Source: Planctomycetaceae bacterium
GTDB lineage: Bacteria > Planctomycetota > Planctomycetia > Pirellulales > Pirellulaceae
Reading direction: 5' to 3'
Assembly: GCA_002726245.1 (NCBI GenBank)
Contig: PBSM01000240.1
Span: 1 to 52,809 of the forward strand
Length of the DNA: 52,809 nucleotides
The translations under genes and the position numbers were made by a program. Positions 1 through 9,400 of the stretch are shown one piece after another; within the stretch, counting starts at the first letter, position 1; each line of letters begins with the position of its first letter. The notes under the pieces were generated by a model. The model saw nothing but the letters and a program-made list of their open reading frames with translations. It searched no databases and was not told where the DNA came from.

Positions 1-221
1 ACAACATTGGCGAGCAACTTTTGCTACGCCGCATTCACAGGAGAATCGTTTTACTTTCTTGCTCGCTCTTTCATAGTATCGGAGGAGTGCGCGTCTTCCC
101 GCTCCCGAAACGCGCGCCTCCGGCTTGCGGTTAAACGAAATGCTCAGATTCTCACCGGCCACGGTATATCTTGGCCCGTGGTCGTATTGCCGAGCGTTTA
201 TGGCTCCTCAGCCCCCGGACG
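1..221. other. window edge, no gene recognised; partial dispersed repeat inside
   Basis: No convincing coding frame is seen here. The stretch from about 113 to 167 is an inverted copy of the segment at 26578-26632, both carrying the words GCAAGCCGGAGGCG and GGCCGGTGAGAATC or their complements. The bases before it (about 81-118) form a weaker GC-rich inverted repeat. It lies downstream of the minus-strand gene ending at 222. Confidence 0.5.
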
Positions 222-782
222 CTAAGTCGCAGTTGTCTCTGCCGCGAACACTCGGTCATACGATTCGAGCGCGATTCCGTCCAGATACTCCGCCATCGCG
301 CGATAAGCCGCTCGCCGCTCGCCCCATTGCTGGCAACGCGGAACCTGTTCAAGCCAGTCGCAAAGATGAATCCAACACAAATCGTCGAAGTCCTCGCGCG
401 ACAGCTCAACTGGCTCGTTCGTGATGCGATCCGTCATCAGCAGAGCGCCCGTTCCGCCTTCAGAAAGTTGTTGCTGGGCCAGCGCGTCGAATGACGACCG
501 GTACATGGCACAGTTCAGATACGCCAGCCGCTCGGCCCGCTCGCCGATCATATCGCGGAGCTCACCGCGACGTTCCAGCGGCAATGCAAAGCCTTGGAAC
601 TTCTGAGTTCCGTAGATCGAATGGAACATTCCGCCATAGCACACTTCCTCACCGCATCCCCATTGTTTCAGATCGCTTTGTACAGCGATGAGGTGTCCGA
701 GATACGTCTTCTCGGTGTGGGCGATTTGCTCTAAGCCCAGATCGACGAGAAAGTTCGTGCAGTCTTTGTAGACAACAGCCAT
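222..782 (-). CDS. DUF6817-type protein, HD-like, unknown function
   Basis: The protein has 186 residues and no signal peptide, so it is probably cytoplasmic. It resembles the DUF6817 family: a conserved HTEKTYLGHL segment near residue 22, then FHSIYGTQKF near residue 54, then GERAERLAYL near residue 79. This pattern of spaced histidines and an acidic helix recalls RelA/SpoT-type HD folds, but no enzymatic activity is established for the family as far as I know. The C-terminal third is acidic and aromatic (LCWIHLCDWLEQ). The gene starts 34 bp after the stop of the HExxH gene upstream and is the last of a four-gene minus-strand run. Family assignment is from memory of motif order; function is unknown. 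Confidence 0.7.
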   Translation of the reverse strand: MAVVYKDCTNFLVDLGLEQIAHTEKTYLGHLIAVQSDLKQWGCGEEVCYGGMFHSIYGTQKFQGFALPLERRGELRDMIGERAERLAYLNCAMYRSSFDALAQQQLSEGGTGALLMTDRITNEPVELSREDFDDLCWIHLCDWLEQVPRCQQWGERRAAYRAMAEYLDGIALESYDRVFAAETTAT

Positions 783-816
783 TGCGTTTCCTCCGTGCTC
801 CGTACAATCCAGCCAA

Positions 817-1599
817 CTAGCGCGCGGCGGGATCTGTTGGCAGATTCTTTGGTTTGACTTCGCGGTAAGCTTCGCTCGCCAACAGCTTACTAACTTGCTC
901 TAGGAAGGGAAAGCGATGCTGTTGAAGGTTGGCTTGCGTGAACAACTGGGCGAAAAACTGGCTGCGGTTCGGAATCGAAATTCGGCCGTGATCGCTAACT
1001 TTATCGAGCAGGACGTAGTTGGATCGTACCAAGTCGAGGACGCCTTCCTCGCGGCGTGTGATTTCTTTGTTGATTAGCTCGGCGAGGAACGCATCCTTGG
1101 GTTTGCTACTGCCGGTCTGCGTCGCGGTGATCGTAGGCAGGTTGCCGCAAACTTCTTTGAGCAGCCTCCGTATGCGAGTGTCGCCGCTAAGAGCGACGTG
1201 ATCGAATTCGTGCAGCAGAAGTTGCGTCTCCCAGATGCCGACATGATGGAAAGCAAGCGGCATTTGAACGACATGCCGCACCGTGATCTCTAGTTGAATG
1301 TCTGTCACCGTGAGTGCGACTTGACGAGTGCCGTTTTGCTGGCGGATCTTGTAGGTGTAGTCGTACTTCCAATCGACGTCGATGAAGAAGTGGGTCTTCG
1401 CTTTATCGGCTGGCAAATCATCGACGAAAGTTACGACGGTCTGCTCGCCTTTGACCAAGCGTTCGATCGCCATCGGCGCGCGTTGGTCGAGGATCGTTTC
1501 TCGATAGGCAAGGCGACGATTAATGATCGCGTCCGCATCGCCAAAGGACGCGGTCGGAAGGAGCGCTACCGCGATCAGCATCCGTGCAAGGCAATTCAT
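817..1599 (-). CDS. secreted protein with HExxH zinc-peptidase-like motif
   Basis: The protein has 260 residues. A short N-terminal hydrophobic stretch (about residues 5-20, ending in ASFG-DAD) looks like a signal peptide, so the product is probably exported. At residues 130-134 the motif HEFDH, preceded by LLL and followed by VALSGD, matches the HExxH zinc-binding signature of gluzincin or metzincin-like peptidases; DUF922-type proteins have a similar arrangement. No third metal ligand could be identified, so catalysis is unproven. The middle is rich in beta-strand pattern, and the C-terminal part is charged and helical. The ATG overlaps the stop of the upstream gene (ATGA, 1596-1599) and has a GGAG ribosome site inside that gene, which fixes the start and implies translational coupling. 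Confidence 0.7.
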   Translation of the reverse strand: MNCLARMLIAVALLPTASFGDADAIINRRLAYRETILDQRAPMAIERLVKGEQTVVTFVDDLPADKAKTHFFIDVDWKYDYTYKIRQQNGTRQVALTVTDIQLEITVRHVVQMPLAFHHVGIWETQLLLHEFDHVALSGDTRIRRLLKEVCGNLPTITATQTGSSKPKDAFLAELINKEITRREEGVLDLVRSNYVLLDKVSDHGRISIPNRSQFFAQLFTQANLQQHRFPFLEQVSKLLASEAYREVKPKNLPTDPAAR

Positions 1600-2144
1600 A
1601 GGAACTCCGAGCCATCACCATGCTCAACGAGCCATTCTCCGAAGGCGAAGAAGTCGTTATTGCTCATCCGAAGCAGGAGTTCACGGTTGTGGACCGCATG
1701 CACGCTTAAGACGTGATCTTCGTGGAAAGTTACCTCATCGCCCTTGGCCAACCCGTGGAGGTGTGTCTCATACAACAGGTTGTCGATCACGCCTCGCAAT
1801 AGATCGGCCTGGCGGTCGAGAATCCGAACCCAGAATTGTTCGCCCCAGCCACGCGACGGCACTGACTGTCCAGGAATAGACACCAGCGTCGCGGGATGTT
1901 CATGACAAAGAATCGGATTGGTGGCCGTCTCATTACACAGCTCGCACGTGCAAGCTACTGGAGCGTCTGCATGCGCCGAAAAGCGATCGGAATCAACTCG
2001 CAGCTCGACGAAGTCGTCCTTGTCGAGGTACTTCTTAAACCAGGGATTCACGATCACAAAGCGATCACCCTGTGCGTCGTGCATCTCGACGCCGTTGACG
2101 AATTCATATCCGTTGGCCAGCGATGCAACTTCCAATGACCTCAT
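1596..2144 (-). CDS. conserved-looking hypothetical protein with Cys/His cluster
   Basis: I do not recognise this 182-residue protein. It has no signal peptide or membrane span. Residues about 82-102 hold CTCELC followed by a CHEH, a spacing that could bind a metal ion. The segment GDEVTFHEDHVLSVH near residue 140 resembles the GDxVxF pattern of DUF2314-like small domains, but that is only a weak similarity. The ATG is preceded by AGGA at a spacing of about 5 bases, overlapping the stop of the gene before it. Its own TGA overlaps the next ATG by four bases, so it is co-translated with the HExxH protein gene. That coupling is the best clue that the two act together. Confidence 0.6.
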   Translation of the reverse strand: MRSLEVASLANGYEFVNGVEMHDAQGDRFVIVNPWFKKYLDKDDFVELRVDSDRFSAHADAPVACTCELCNETATNPILCHEHPATLVSIPGQSVPSRGWGEQFWVRILDRQADLLRGVIDNLLYETHLHGLAKGDEVTFHEDHVLSVHAVHNRELLLRMSNNDFFAFGEWLVEHGDGSEFL

Positions 2145-2151
2145 GCCGATC

Positions 2152-2619
2152 CTATTCTTCGCACGCTTCTTCGAAATAGTCGAGGATTCGATCGATCGAG
2201 AATCCCCAGAGATCAGCCATCAACAGCGGCCCGCCCACACCAATGCGTTTCAGCTCCATGACCGGAACGTCCAACGCGACGGCTAGCTGAGACTGCCAAT
2301 CGCGTGGCCACTCGGAGAGCTGAAAGTTTGCCGCTTCCGTATCGTACCGGCGTTGGTTATGTCGCGTCATCGCCTCGTAGGCCTGAAAACGCGACTCGTC
2401 GGTAATCTCGTTGTCCTTCAGCTCCGTGCGGAGGAAGAAACACATCTTCGGTGCAAGTGTCTCTTCATCGCAAAGTACGGAAACGACACGAAATTCATCG
2501 TCCGTCGGCCAATCGAAGATGCGAGTCGTCCGTCGGCCTGCCCAGACATCCTCGACCGGACCTCGCGGCACAAGCCGGAATTGCTCGTCGGCATCGACTA
2601 GGAAGAAGCGAAGTAGCAT
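2152..2619 (-). CDS. hypothetical cytoplasmic protein, first gene of four-gene run
   Basis: This 155-residue acidic protein is not recognised. It begins MLLRFFLVDADEQFRL and ends in an acidic tail. No signal peptide, membrane helix or known catalytic motif is visible. The codon pattern is like that of its neighbours and the frame is open throughout, which supports a real gene. Only 7 bases separate its TAG from the next ATG, and the stop overlaps that gene's ribosome site, so it is the leading member of a compact operon covering 222-2619. The promoter should lie in the 120 bases between it and deoC. Confidence 0.6.
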   Translation of the reverse strand: MLLRFFLVDADEQFRLVPRGPVEDVWAGRRTTRIFDWPTDDEFRVVSVLCDEETLAPKMCFFLRTELKDNEITDESRFQAYEAMTRHNQRRYDTEAANFQLSEWPRDWQSQLAVALDVPVMELKRIGVGGPLLMADLWGFSIDRILDYFEEACEE

Positions 2620-2739
2620 GCGAACGCTCTGAGAAGTGTCTTAACTACGGCCCGATTATCCATTGTGGGGCAAGCGGATGGAAGAGCCAACCGGAAGAGA
2701 TTCTGAGAATTTAGGGAGATCGTCGTTTTCCAGGTTCAC

Positions 2740-3465
2740 TCAATACCCGCCGACAGCAGAGTCCTCGGCAAACGCGATTGGATCGAGTTCGAGTTGCGCT
2801 CGGCATTCATCGAGCATGGCCTTCGTCTTGCTCGCTCCAACTCGTGAAACGCCGAGAGCACGCACTTCTAGAATCGTCTTAAAGTCGCGAACGCCGCCAG
2901 CGGCTTTGACTTGCACGTGAGCCGGGGCGTGTTTACGCATGAGCTTGAGATCCTCGATCGTCGCGCCACTTGTGCCGTATCCGGTCGAAGTCTTCACCCA
3001 GTCAGCATTTAGTTCTCCGCAGATCTGACACAGTCGAATCTTATGCTCGTCTTGTAAATAACAATTCTCGAAGATCACTTTCACTTTCTGACTAGAGTCG
3101 TGCGCGACGTCGATCACAGCTTGGATGTCTTCCCGGACGTAATCCCAATCCTGGCTTAAGACCTTCGAGATGTTGACCACCATGTCCAACTCTTCGCCGC
3201 CATCCGCAATGGCCTGCTCGGCTTCGGCTCTCTTGATGGCAGTCGTGTGCCCGCCGTGCGGAAAGCCGATCGTTGTGCTCGCCTTGACCGTGCTGCCCTT
3301 CAGGATCTCGGCGCAGCGTTTCAGGTAGTATGGCACGATGCAAACGCTGCCGGTGTCGTAGGCCAACGCAAGCTGACAGCCCGATTCGAGATCCGCCACT
3401 GTCATCGTGGGGATGAGCAGCGAATGGTCGATCATCTTTGATATGTCGGAATAGTGATAGTCCAT
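2740..3465 (-). CDS. deoC: deoxyribose-phosphate aldolase
   Basis: DeoC cleaves 2-deoxy-D-ribose 5-phosphate to glyceraldehyde 3-phosphate and acetaldehyde in deoxynucleoside catabolism, in the cytoplasm. The TIM-barrel motifs are complete: KMIDHSLL at the N-terminus, ASTTIGFPHGG, the Schiff-base lysine in WVKTSTGYGTSGAT, and the second active-site lysine in VQVKAAGGVRD. Length (241 residues) fits the family. I chose the ATG at 3465 because a GGAGA site lies about 6 bases upstream and the family homology begins right after it; an upstream start at 3519 would add 18 residues encoded partly by a palindromic element. No other nucleoside-catabolism gene is adjacent. Confidence 0.95.
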   Translation of the reverse strand: MDYHYSDISKMIDHSLLIPTMTVADLESGCQLALAYDTGSVCIVPYYLKRCAEILKGSTVKASTTIGFPHGGHTTAIKRAEAEQAIADGGEELDMVVNISKVLSQDWDYVREDIQAVIDVAHDSSQKVKVIFENCYLQDEHKIRLCQICGELNADWVKTSTGYGTSGATIEDLKLMRKHAPAHVQVKAAGGVRDFKTILEVRALGVSRVGASKTKAMLDECRAQLELDPIAFAEDSAVGGY

Positions 3466-3482
3466 GCAGATCTCCGGGTATT

Positions 3483-3612
3483 CTAGTGCTTCGTCAAGTC
3501 TAAAAAGTGGGGTAAGCATCCTGCTTGCCGAGTGTTTCGCCCGGTGAATCGCAAGCTGGAAGCTTACGCCACGAAACTACAACCCCAAGTTTTAGTTTTG
3601 AGGAAGCACTAG
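3483..3612. repeat. palindromic element with CTAG ends, 130 bp
   Basis: The outer ends are inverted: CTAGTGCTTC at 3483 and GAAGCACTAG at 3612, continuing inward with a TCAA/TTGA and CTAAAA/TTTTAG match. Inside is an imperfect hairpin whose arms (GTGGGGTAAGCATCCTGCTT and GCAAGCTGGAAGCTTACGCC) match the core hairpin of the elements at 6211, 44647 and 52736. The right-hand CTAG supplies the TAG stop of the isomerase-like gene at 3609. The element fills the gap between deoC and that gene. It looks like a non-autonomous MITE/REP-type repeat. Confidence 0.8.
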
Positions 3613-4532
3613 TCTCGCCTCGCTACAAACTGGCGCAAGTACGTGTCGCTTTGCGCTAACGAAGCTTTACGCGCTGCGAGCGAGTCTTCGTACGCTCGGT
3701 CTTCGACTTCAACACAGACCGGTCCATTGTATCGTTCGTCGCTCAAGACGGAGAAGAAGCTGCCCCAATCGATGTCGCCCAATCCCGGCAGCTTCGGTGA
3801 GTGGTATTCCAGCGGATGTGCCATGATGCCGACTTGGTCCAGCCGATGCCTATCGACTCGCACGTCCTTCGCATGTAGGTGAAACAGCTTGTCGGTGAAG
3901 TCCCGCAAAGGAGCGAGATAGTCCATGTGTTGCCAGACCATGTGCGACGGATCGTAGTTCAACCCGAAGCTCTCGCTCGGAATGTCGCCAAACATGCGAC
4001 CCCAGATCGTCGGTGTCGTAGCCAGATTCTTACCACCCGGCCACTCGTCGCTCGTAAAGATCATCGGACAGTTTTCAATTCCGACCTTCACTCCGTGATC
4101 TTCGGCGAAAGCGATCAGAGGCTTCCACGTGTCGAGAAAGCGTGGCCAGTTATCATCGACCGAACGCGTCCAATCACGTCCAATGAACGTGTTCATCTGT
4201 CGCACGCCAAGCAACTCGGAGGCAAGAATCACTTTGCGAATATGCTCGACGTAGCGTTTCGCTTCCTCTTCGTCCGGACACAGCGGGTTCGGATAGTAAC
4301 CGAGGCCGCTGATCGCGACACCAAACTCCGCCGCCAGAGCGTTTACTTGCGCTGCATCGCCTACCGTGAAGTCTTCCACTTCCACATGCGTCACACCGGC
4401 GTAGCGTCTCTCCGCCTTACCCTTGGGCCAGCACATCAGTTCGACGCAATCGTAGCCGTACTGTTTCGCTGCCGCAAAGACCTCGCGAAGTGTCAGATCG
4501 GGAAGGATTGCGCTAACGAATCCGAGTTGCAT
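3609..4532 (-). CDS. sugar phosphate isomerase/epimerase (xylose-isomerase-like TIM barrel)
   Basis: The 307-residue protein belongs to the AP-endonuclease-2/xylose-isomerase-like TIM-barrel family that includes IolE and many sugar epimerases. Family features are visible in order: [12 protein letters not shown] at strand 1, YDCVELMCW at strand 2, [10 protein letters not shown] (metal-ligand Glu) mid-protein, [10 protein letters not shown] (Asp/His ligands), LFHLHAKD and [10 protein letters not shown] near the C-terminus. A divalent metal is expected. The substrate cannot be read from sequence; planctomycete genomes carry many such paralogs for sugar and inositol metabolism. No signal peptide is present. 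The TAG stop is provided by the palindromic element at 3483-3612. Upstream DUF1501 is on the same strand about 200 bp away. Confidence 0.9.
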   Translation of the reverse strand: MQLGFVSAILPDLTLREVFAAAKQYGYDCVELMCWPKGKAERRYAGVTHVEVEDFTVGDAAQVNALAAEFGVAISGLGYYPNPLCPDEEEAKRYVEHIRKVILASELLGVRQMNTFIGRDWTRSVDDNWPRFLDTWKPLIAFAEDHGVKVGIENCPMIFTSDEWPGGKNLATTPTIWGRMFGDIPSESFGLNYDPSHMVWQHMDYLAPLRDFTDKLFHLHAKDVRVDRHRLDQVGIMAHPLEYHSPKLPGLGDIDWGSFFSVLSDERYNGPVCVEVEDRAYEDSLAARKASLAQSDTYLRQFVARRD

Positions 4533-4737
4533 ACGTTGGTCTCCGCACAGATGTGTGGCTGGGGCTTCCAGCTCCAGCTCCTTCGTGATTGTTAGCCAGC
4601 AACGCTGCGGCGAGAAGCCTCATCCACGAACGATTTGCACGTGATTACTTATGGTCCAGTAATTGGAGCGCAACAACAGTTTGCGCCGCGGAGGCTGCTT
4701 TTGGAAGGACCGAGAGCGGTCCGCGCCAGTTGTGCTG

Positions 4738-6129
4738 CTACCCCGTCACAAGCTTTGTGCAGGCCTCACCCGAGTTTAACGTGGGACGTTCGGGGCGGCC
4801 TTGGTGGCGATAAGTCAGTTGCATGTGGTCTAAGCCGAGCAGATACAGGATCGAAGCATGCAAGTCATGGATGTGCAGACGATCTTCGACGGCATGCAGA
4901 CCGATCTCGTCGGTCGCTCCGATCGTCTGCCCGCCCTTCACGCCGCCGCCGGCCATGAACATCGTAAAGCCGTAAGGATTGTGGTCACGCCCGTCGCCCT
5001 TCTCACTCATCGGAGTGCGACCAAACTCGCCGCCCCAGATCACCAGCGTCTGATCCAGTAATCCTCTTTGCTTAAGATCCTTGATCAAACCCGAAACGGG
5101 ATGGTCCATCTCGCGGCAGAGTCGCGTGTGATTGTCTTCGATCCTCGAATGTGCGTCCCACTTGCTGCCTGCGCCGTGATAAAGCTGAACAAAACGAACG
5201 CCTCGCCCAACGAGCCGTCTGGCCAACAAACACATTCGTCCGAACTTAGCAGTTTCGGTCTGATCGATGCCGTACAACCGACTCGTAGCTGCCGTCTCTG
5301 CGCTTAAGTCCACCGCTTCCGGCGCCGTGCTCTGCATTCGGAAGGCCAGTTCGTAGCTGCGGATGCGTGCTTCCAACTCCGTTTGATACGCGCGCTCTGC
5401 CGCATGTTGCTCGTTCAACGCTCGCAGGAAGTCGAGTTTGCCGCGTTGGCGATCCGCCGACACACCTTCGGGATTCGCCAGATTCGTAATCGGCTGTTTG
5501 CCGCCCACCAGCGGCGTTCCTTGGTACATCGCTGGCATGAAGCCGCCGCTCCAGTTTCGTGGGCCGTTGATCACCTTGCCAGGAGTGTCTTCCATCACGA
5601 CGTATCCGGGCAGGTTGGGATTCTCCGTGCCGAGGCCAAAACTAACCCAACTGCCCAATGATGGCCGCCCGCCAATGATCGTTCCAGTGTTCATCTGGCA
5701 AACGCCATTCGAATGGTTCAGGCCGTTGCCCCAACAAGATCGCACCATGGCAATGTCATCAACACACTCGGCGATATTCGGAATCCAATTGCTGGCCCAC
5801 GTGCCGGACTGGCCATGCTGCTTCCACTTGCGCTTCGACGCCAGCAGTGGCGCGTCGTATTCGCCCATCGGCGTGATCACCGGCCCAAAGCTCTCCGGCA
5901 GTTTCTGGCCAGCCAACTCGTTCAGCTTTGGTTTGGGATCGAACAGGTCGATGTGACTTGGACCGCCTTCCATGAACAGAAAAATGACGCTCTTCGCGGT
6001 CGGCTTGTGATGAGGAGCCGCAGCAACCTCGCCGAGCGAACGACGTTGCAGCAGCGCCGTCAACGCTGCGCCTGTTAAGGCCGAGTATCCGGTCTTCAAC
6101 GCGTCTCGACGTGAGTATGTCGTACTCAT
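4738..6129 (-). CDS. DUF1501 family protein (exported, Tat-type leader)
   Basis: The 463-residue protein has an SRRDALK twin-arginine motif and a following hydrophobic stretch near the N-terminus, so Tat export is likely. DUF1501 proteins have a sulfatase/alkaline-phosphatase-like fold and unknown substrates; they are very numerous in planctomycetes. Typical motifs seen are FLFMEGGPSHIDLFDPKP near residue 50, VIWGGEFGRTP with GRDHNPYG in the C-terminal third, and HDLHASILYLLGLDH near the end. The ATG at 6129 has a GGAGAAG site about 8 bases upstream; a GTG at 6138 is less likely. The usual partner, a DUF1549/DUF1553 protein, lies directly upstream on the same strand but is separated by a repeat block. 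Confidence 0.92.
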   Translation of the reverse strand: MSTTYSRRDALKTGYSALTGAALTALLQRRSLGEVAAAPHHKPTAKSVIFLFMEGGPSHIDLFDPKPKLNELAGQKLPESFGPVITPMGEYDAPLLASKRKWKQHGQSGTWASNWIPNIAECVDDIAMVRSCWGNGLNHSNGVCQMNTGTIIGGRPSLGSWVSFGLGTENPNLPGYVVMEDTPGKVINGPRNWSGGFMPAMYQGTPLVGGKQPITNLANPEGVSADRQRGKLDFLRALNEQHAAERAYQTELEARIRSYELAFRMQSTAPEAVDLSAETAATSRLYGIDQTETAKFGRMCLLARRLVGRGVRFVQLYHGAGSKWDAHSRIEDNHTRLCREMDHPVSGLIKDLKQRGLLDQTLVIWGGEFGRTPMSEKGDGRDHNPYGFTMFMAGGGVKGGQTIGATDEIGLHAVEDRLHIHDLHASILYLLGLDHMQLTYRHQGRPERPTLNSGEACTKLVTG

Positions 6130-6486
6130 GCTTGGCACTTCTCCACTCCCGTAGGGACGACATGTAGTAGCCGGGGGTGCAAACCCCCGGAATCGTGGCC
6201 ACGGAATACCTAAGGATCGTTCTGGAAATAACGGTCCGGTTTTCCGTGGCGTAAGCTACCAGCTTGCGATAAGGCGGGTTCGCAAGCTGGAAGCTTACGC
6301 CACTTATTTCTCGAACGATCCTAAAGCCCCGGAGGGATGACACCTGGCATGGCCCCTCCTCGTTGGTGTCGCCCCTTCGGGGCTTGGATCGTTATTGGTC
6401 TCGCTACCTGGGGCTCACGCCCCAGGCTATTATATGCCGCCGCTCCGCGGCTATAGATGTCGGTGTCGAACAAAGCCATGTCTTAG
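6130..6486. repeat. repeat block between the DUF1549 and DUF1501 genes
   Basis: The 357-base gap contains no gene but several short palindromes. At 6147-6190 a CCCGTAGGGACGACAT word is followed by a GGGGGTG/CACCCCC-like hairpin. The element with AGGATCGTTC ends follows at 6211-6323. From 6324 come AGCCCCGGAGGG, a CCCCTTCGGGG hairpin, and CCTGGGGCTCACGCCCCAGG followed by CTATTATATGCCGCC. The first and last groups recur at 27940-28150. The gene upstream ends at 6487, right at the block edge. Confidence 0.8.
6211..6323. repeat. palindromic MITE-like element, copy A
   Basis: The outer inverted ends are AGGATCGTTC and GAACGATCCT. The inner hairpin arms are GTGGCGTAAGCT(A)CCAGCTTGC and GCAAGCTGGAAGCTTACGCC, with one mismatch. 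The left outer arm contains TCCGGTTTTCCG and the right contains CACTTATTTC. The loop reads GATAAGGCGGGTTC. A second full copy with the arms swapped is at 44647-44760, and a half copy leaves the window at 52736. Confidence 0.85.
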
Positions 6487-9400
6487 TTAGTCCACATACA
6501 AGAATTCGTTGGAGTTCAACAAAACATGACAGAAGTCCACGAGCGCGGATTGCTCGGGTGAAAGCCGGGTCGCACTCTCACCTGCACGCGTCAGGTGATT
6601 CACGCTGTCTGACGTGTCTTGCCCCAAGTCGTCACCTTCAAACTTCCAATGAGCCGCGACTGACTTACCGTCGCTAGCATCGTTCAGACTCAACTTGTCT
6701 ACCGAGAGAGCTGCCGTTGAGATCCGAACGTCGTCGATCAATCCATCCCACTGATGTTGAGCCGAGCTATCGCGTCCGCCAACGGCCAGTTTCCGTTCCG
6801 ACCGGATTGCAGTGACAACAGAGTGCGCGACCTGTGCCGTCTGCAGTGGAGCATCTGGTTTCGAAAGGTCTTTCAAATAGAACTTGATGCCGGGCTTCCC
6901 CGTTTCGGCGAGCTTAACGCTCACAGCGGCGTAGTACGGTTTGTTCAGTTCGGGACGCAGGTTCGAGGCGATCACTTCGTATTTGATCTGACCGCCACTG
7001 GTGTTGCCGACGAGTTGCAAGATCAGGTTGCGAGGCTGATACGACGACTTCGCACTGGTAACTCCGAGCGCCCAGCCGGGATGGGCGTTGTTGCTGTCCC
7101 AGTGGGAAACGATTGTCCGCACGGCTGCGTCTTCATACAGCGAATTCAGCAAGATATATGCTTCGACTGTAAAGTCCGCAGTCGGCAGCCCCTCCTTGGA
7201 AGTCGCCAGCCACGGTGCCAGCTTGCTCGCTGTCCCGATCGCCAGCCCGCCCTTCCGGTCGGGAAAGTGAATCGACTTTGAAGCTACGGCTTCCCGGCTG
7301 GCCGATACTTGCTCTCGCTGCGCAGCCATGAACTTCACCGCCGCCGCGCGTTCGTCCGAGGATGCCAAACGACCGTAGACACGTTCGAAGGCCTTGTTGA
7401 TCAACTCGTCTTTGGTGGCCGCGTCCTTCTCGGCGAGAGACTTGGCGAAAGCGCGAGCCCGCTTCAACATCCAATCGCCATTGATCATCAGCAACGATTG
7501 CGTTGGTGTCGTCGTGACAGTCCGCTCCGACGTGCTGCGGAAGCCATCGGGTGCATCGAACTTGGCAAGTACGGGATCCTGGGCATTGCGGACGACCTTC
7601 GTGTAGATCGTCCTGCGCGGCTGATCGCTGTCGCCACTCGGACCACCTGGCGACAGATCCAACTCGCCACTAGCAGCCAACGCCGCATCGCGAATCTGTT
7701 CGGCGGCCAACCGCCTCACAAACATTCGCCACAGCAGTTTGTTGTCGGGATCTTTCAGCTTCGCGACCTCCGACGCATCAACGAGAGCCGACTGTCGATA
7801 GGTCGCGGACGTCACGATCAAGCGATGCAGCTTCTTAAAACTCCAGCCGTTGTCGGCAAACCATACGGCAAGCCAATCGAGTAGTTCGGGATGAGTCGGA
7901 TTTCCGCCGAGACTGCCGAAGTTATTAGCCGTGTTAACGATACCTTGGCCGAAATGATGTTGCCAAACGCGGTTTACAATCACCCGAGTCGTTAGGGGGT
8001 TTCGCGGACTAGTGATCCATTTCGCCAACGCCGTGCGCCGGCCGGTCGATTGCGAATTCGCTACCGGCGGCTCGATCGCGGCATCACTCGGATCGAGCAC
8101 CGAAAGAAAGCCAGGAGCGATGTCACTCGCGTTGCGTTTGCCAGGGATGAAGGTCGCCGGAGCAACAGGCCCAACGTCGGTGACGGTCAGTGCTGTTGGC
8201 AGCGGTTTCGGTCGCAGGTCGTCGAAAGACGCGAGTTGCTTCTTCAGTTCTTTCCAGCGGGCCTGCTGCTCGCCTTTGAGCTTACCCTCGACGTTCAACC
8301 GATCGTACTCGGCCTGAATCTGCCGCGCGACGAATTCGGTCAGTTGCCGTTCGAAGGGAGAACGCTTCGCCGCGTCCTTCCGCATCATGGGGCGGATGTC
8401 TTTGGGAAACTTGTCGATTGCCGAATTCGCGGATCGCTCGCGCAAGGGCCGAGCCATTTCGTTCAATTCCGCACGGATCGACGCCGTTTTCGCTTCCCAC
8501 ACCGCCAACTGCTTCTTGTAGTTCACTAATTCGTCGCCAGTCGCGAACGGTATGTCCTCGCGTGGCAACACCGGTGTGAAGAACGCTTGCAAACGGTAAT
8601 AGTCCTTCTGCGGAATCGGGTCGAACTTGTGGTCATGGCAGCGGGCACAACCCATCCCAAGCCCGAGGAAGACGTCGCCGGTGACATCCGTGATGTCGTT
8701 CAGGATCGTCGTCCATTGCGTTCGTGCGTCGCGTTGGTTGTATTCGTAAATCCAATGCCGCAGATAACCTGTCGCGGCCAGGGCATCCAAGTCGGACGGA
8801 GCGACCTCATCGCCAGCGAGTTGCTCCAGCACGAACCGATCGTACGGCTTGTCCTCGTTGAACGCCTTGACGACGTAGTCGCGGTAACGCCAAGCATTCG
8901 GTCGATAGGCGTCCTGCTTATAGCCGTCGGACTCGGCATATCGCACCAGATCAAGCCAATGCCGCGCCCACCGCTCGCCGTACCGAGGGCTGTCGAGCAA
9001 TCGGTCAACTAGGTCTTCATAAGCGGTCGGCGTATCATCGTTAAGGAACTGCGTGATTTCTTCCGGCGTCGGAGGCAACCCAACGAGATCGAAGTACAAG
9101 CGTCGCAGCAACGTGCCGCGTTCCGCCTCGGCCGCTGGAGTGATTCCTGCCGCAGCGAGTTTGCGCTGCACGAAACGATCCACCTCGTTTCGCGCCCAAT
9201 CGCCTTCGACCTCGGGTGGCGAGATGATTCGAAGAGGCTGGAAAGACCAGAACGCTCGGTCTTCGTCGGTGATCTTGGTTGACATATCGCGAGTCGATGC
9301 GACCTCGCTTCCATCGTCGCCGGGCCAAGGAGCCCCCATCGCCACCCACGTTGTCAGAACCGCCACCTCTTCATCGGCGAGCTTGCCGTCGGGCGGCATC

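Noticed and set aside
3483-3612. Repeat arrays as a CRISPR
   Set aside because: Palindromic elements in this window are isolated and of several families, without regular spacing, spacers or cas genes.
5759-6343. Long open frame on the minus strand overlapping the DUF1501 gene
   Set aside because: It is a shadow frame of the DUF1501 gene plus the repeat block and has no protein-like features.
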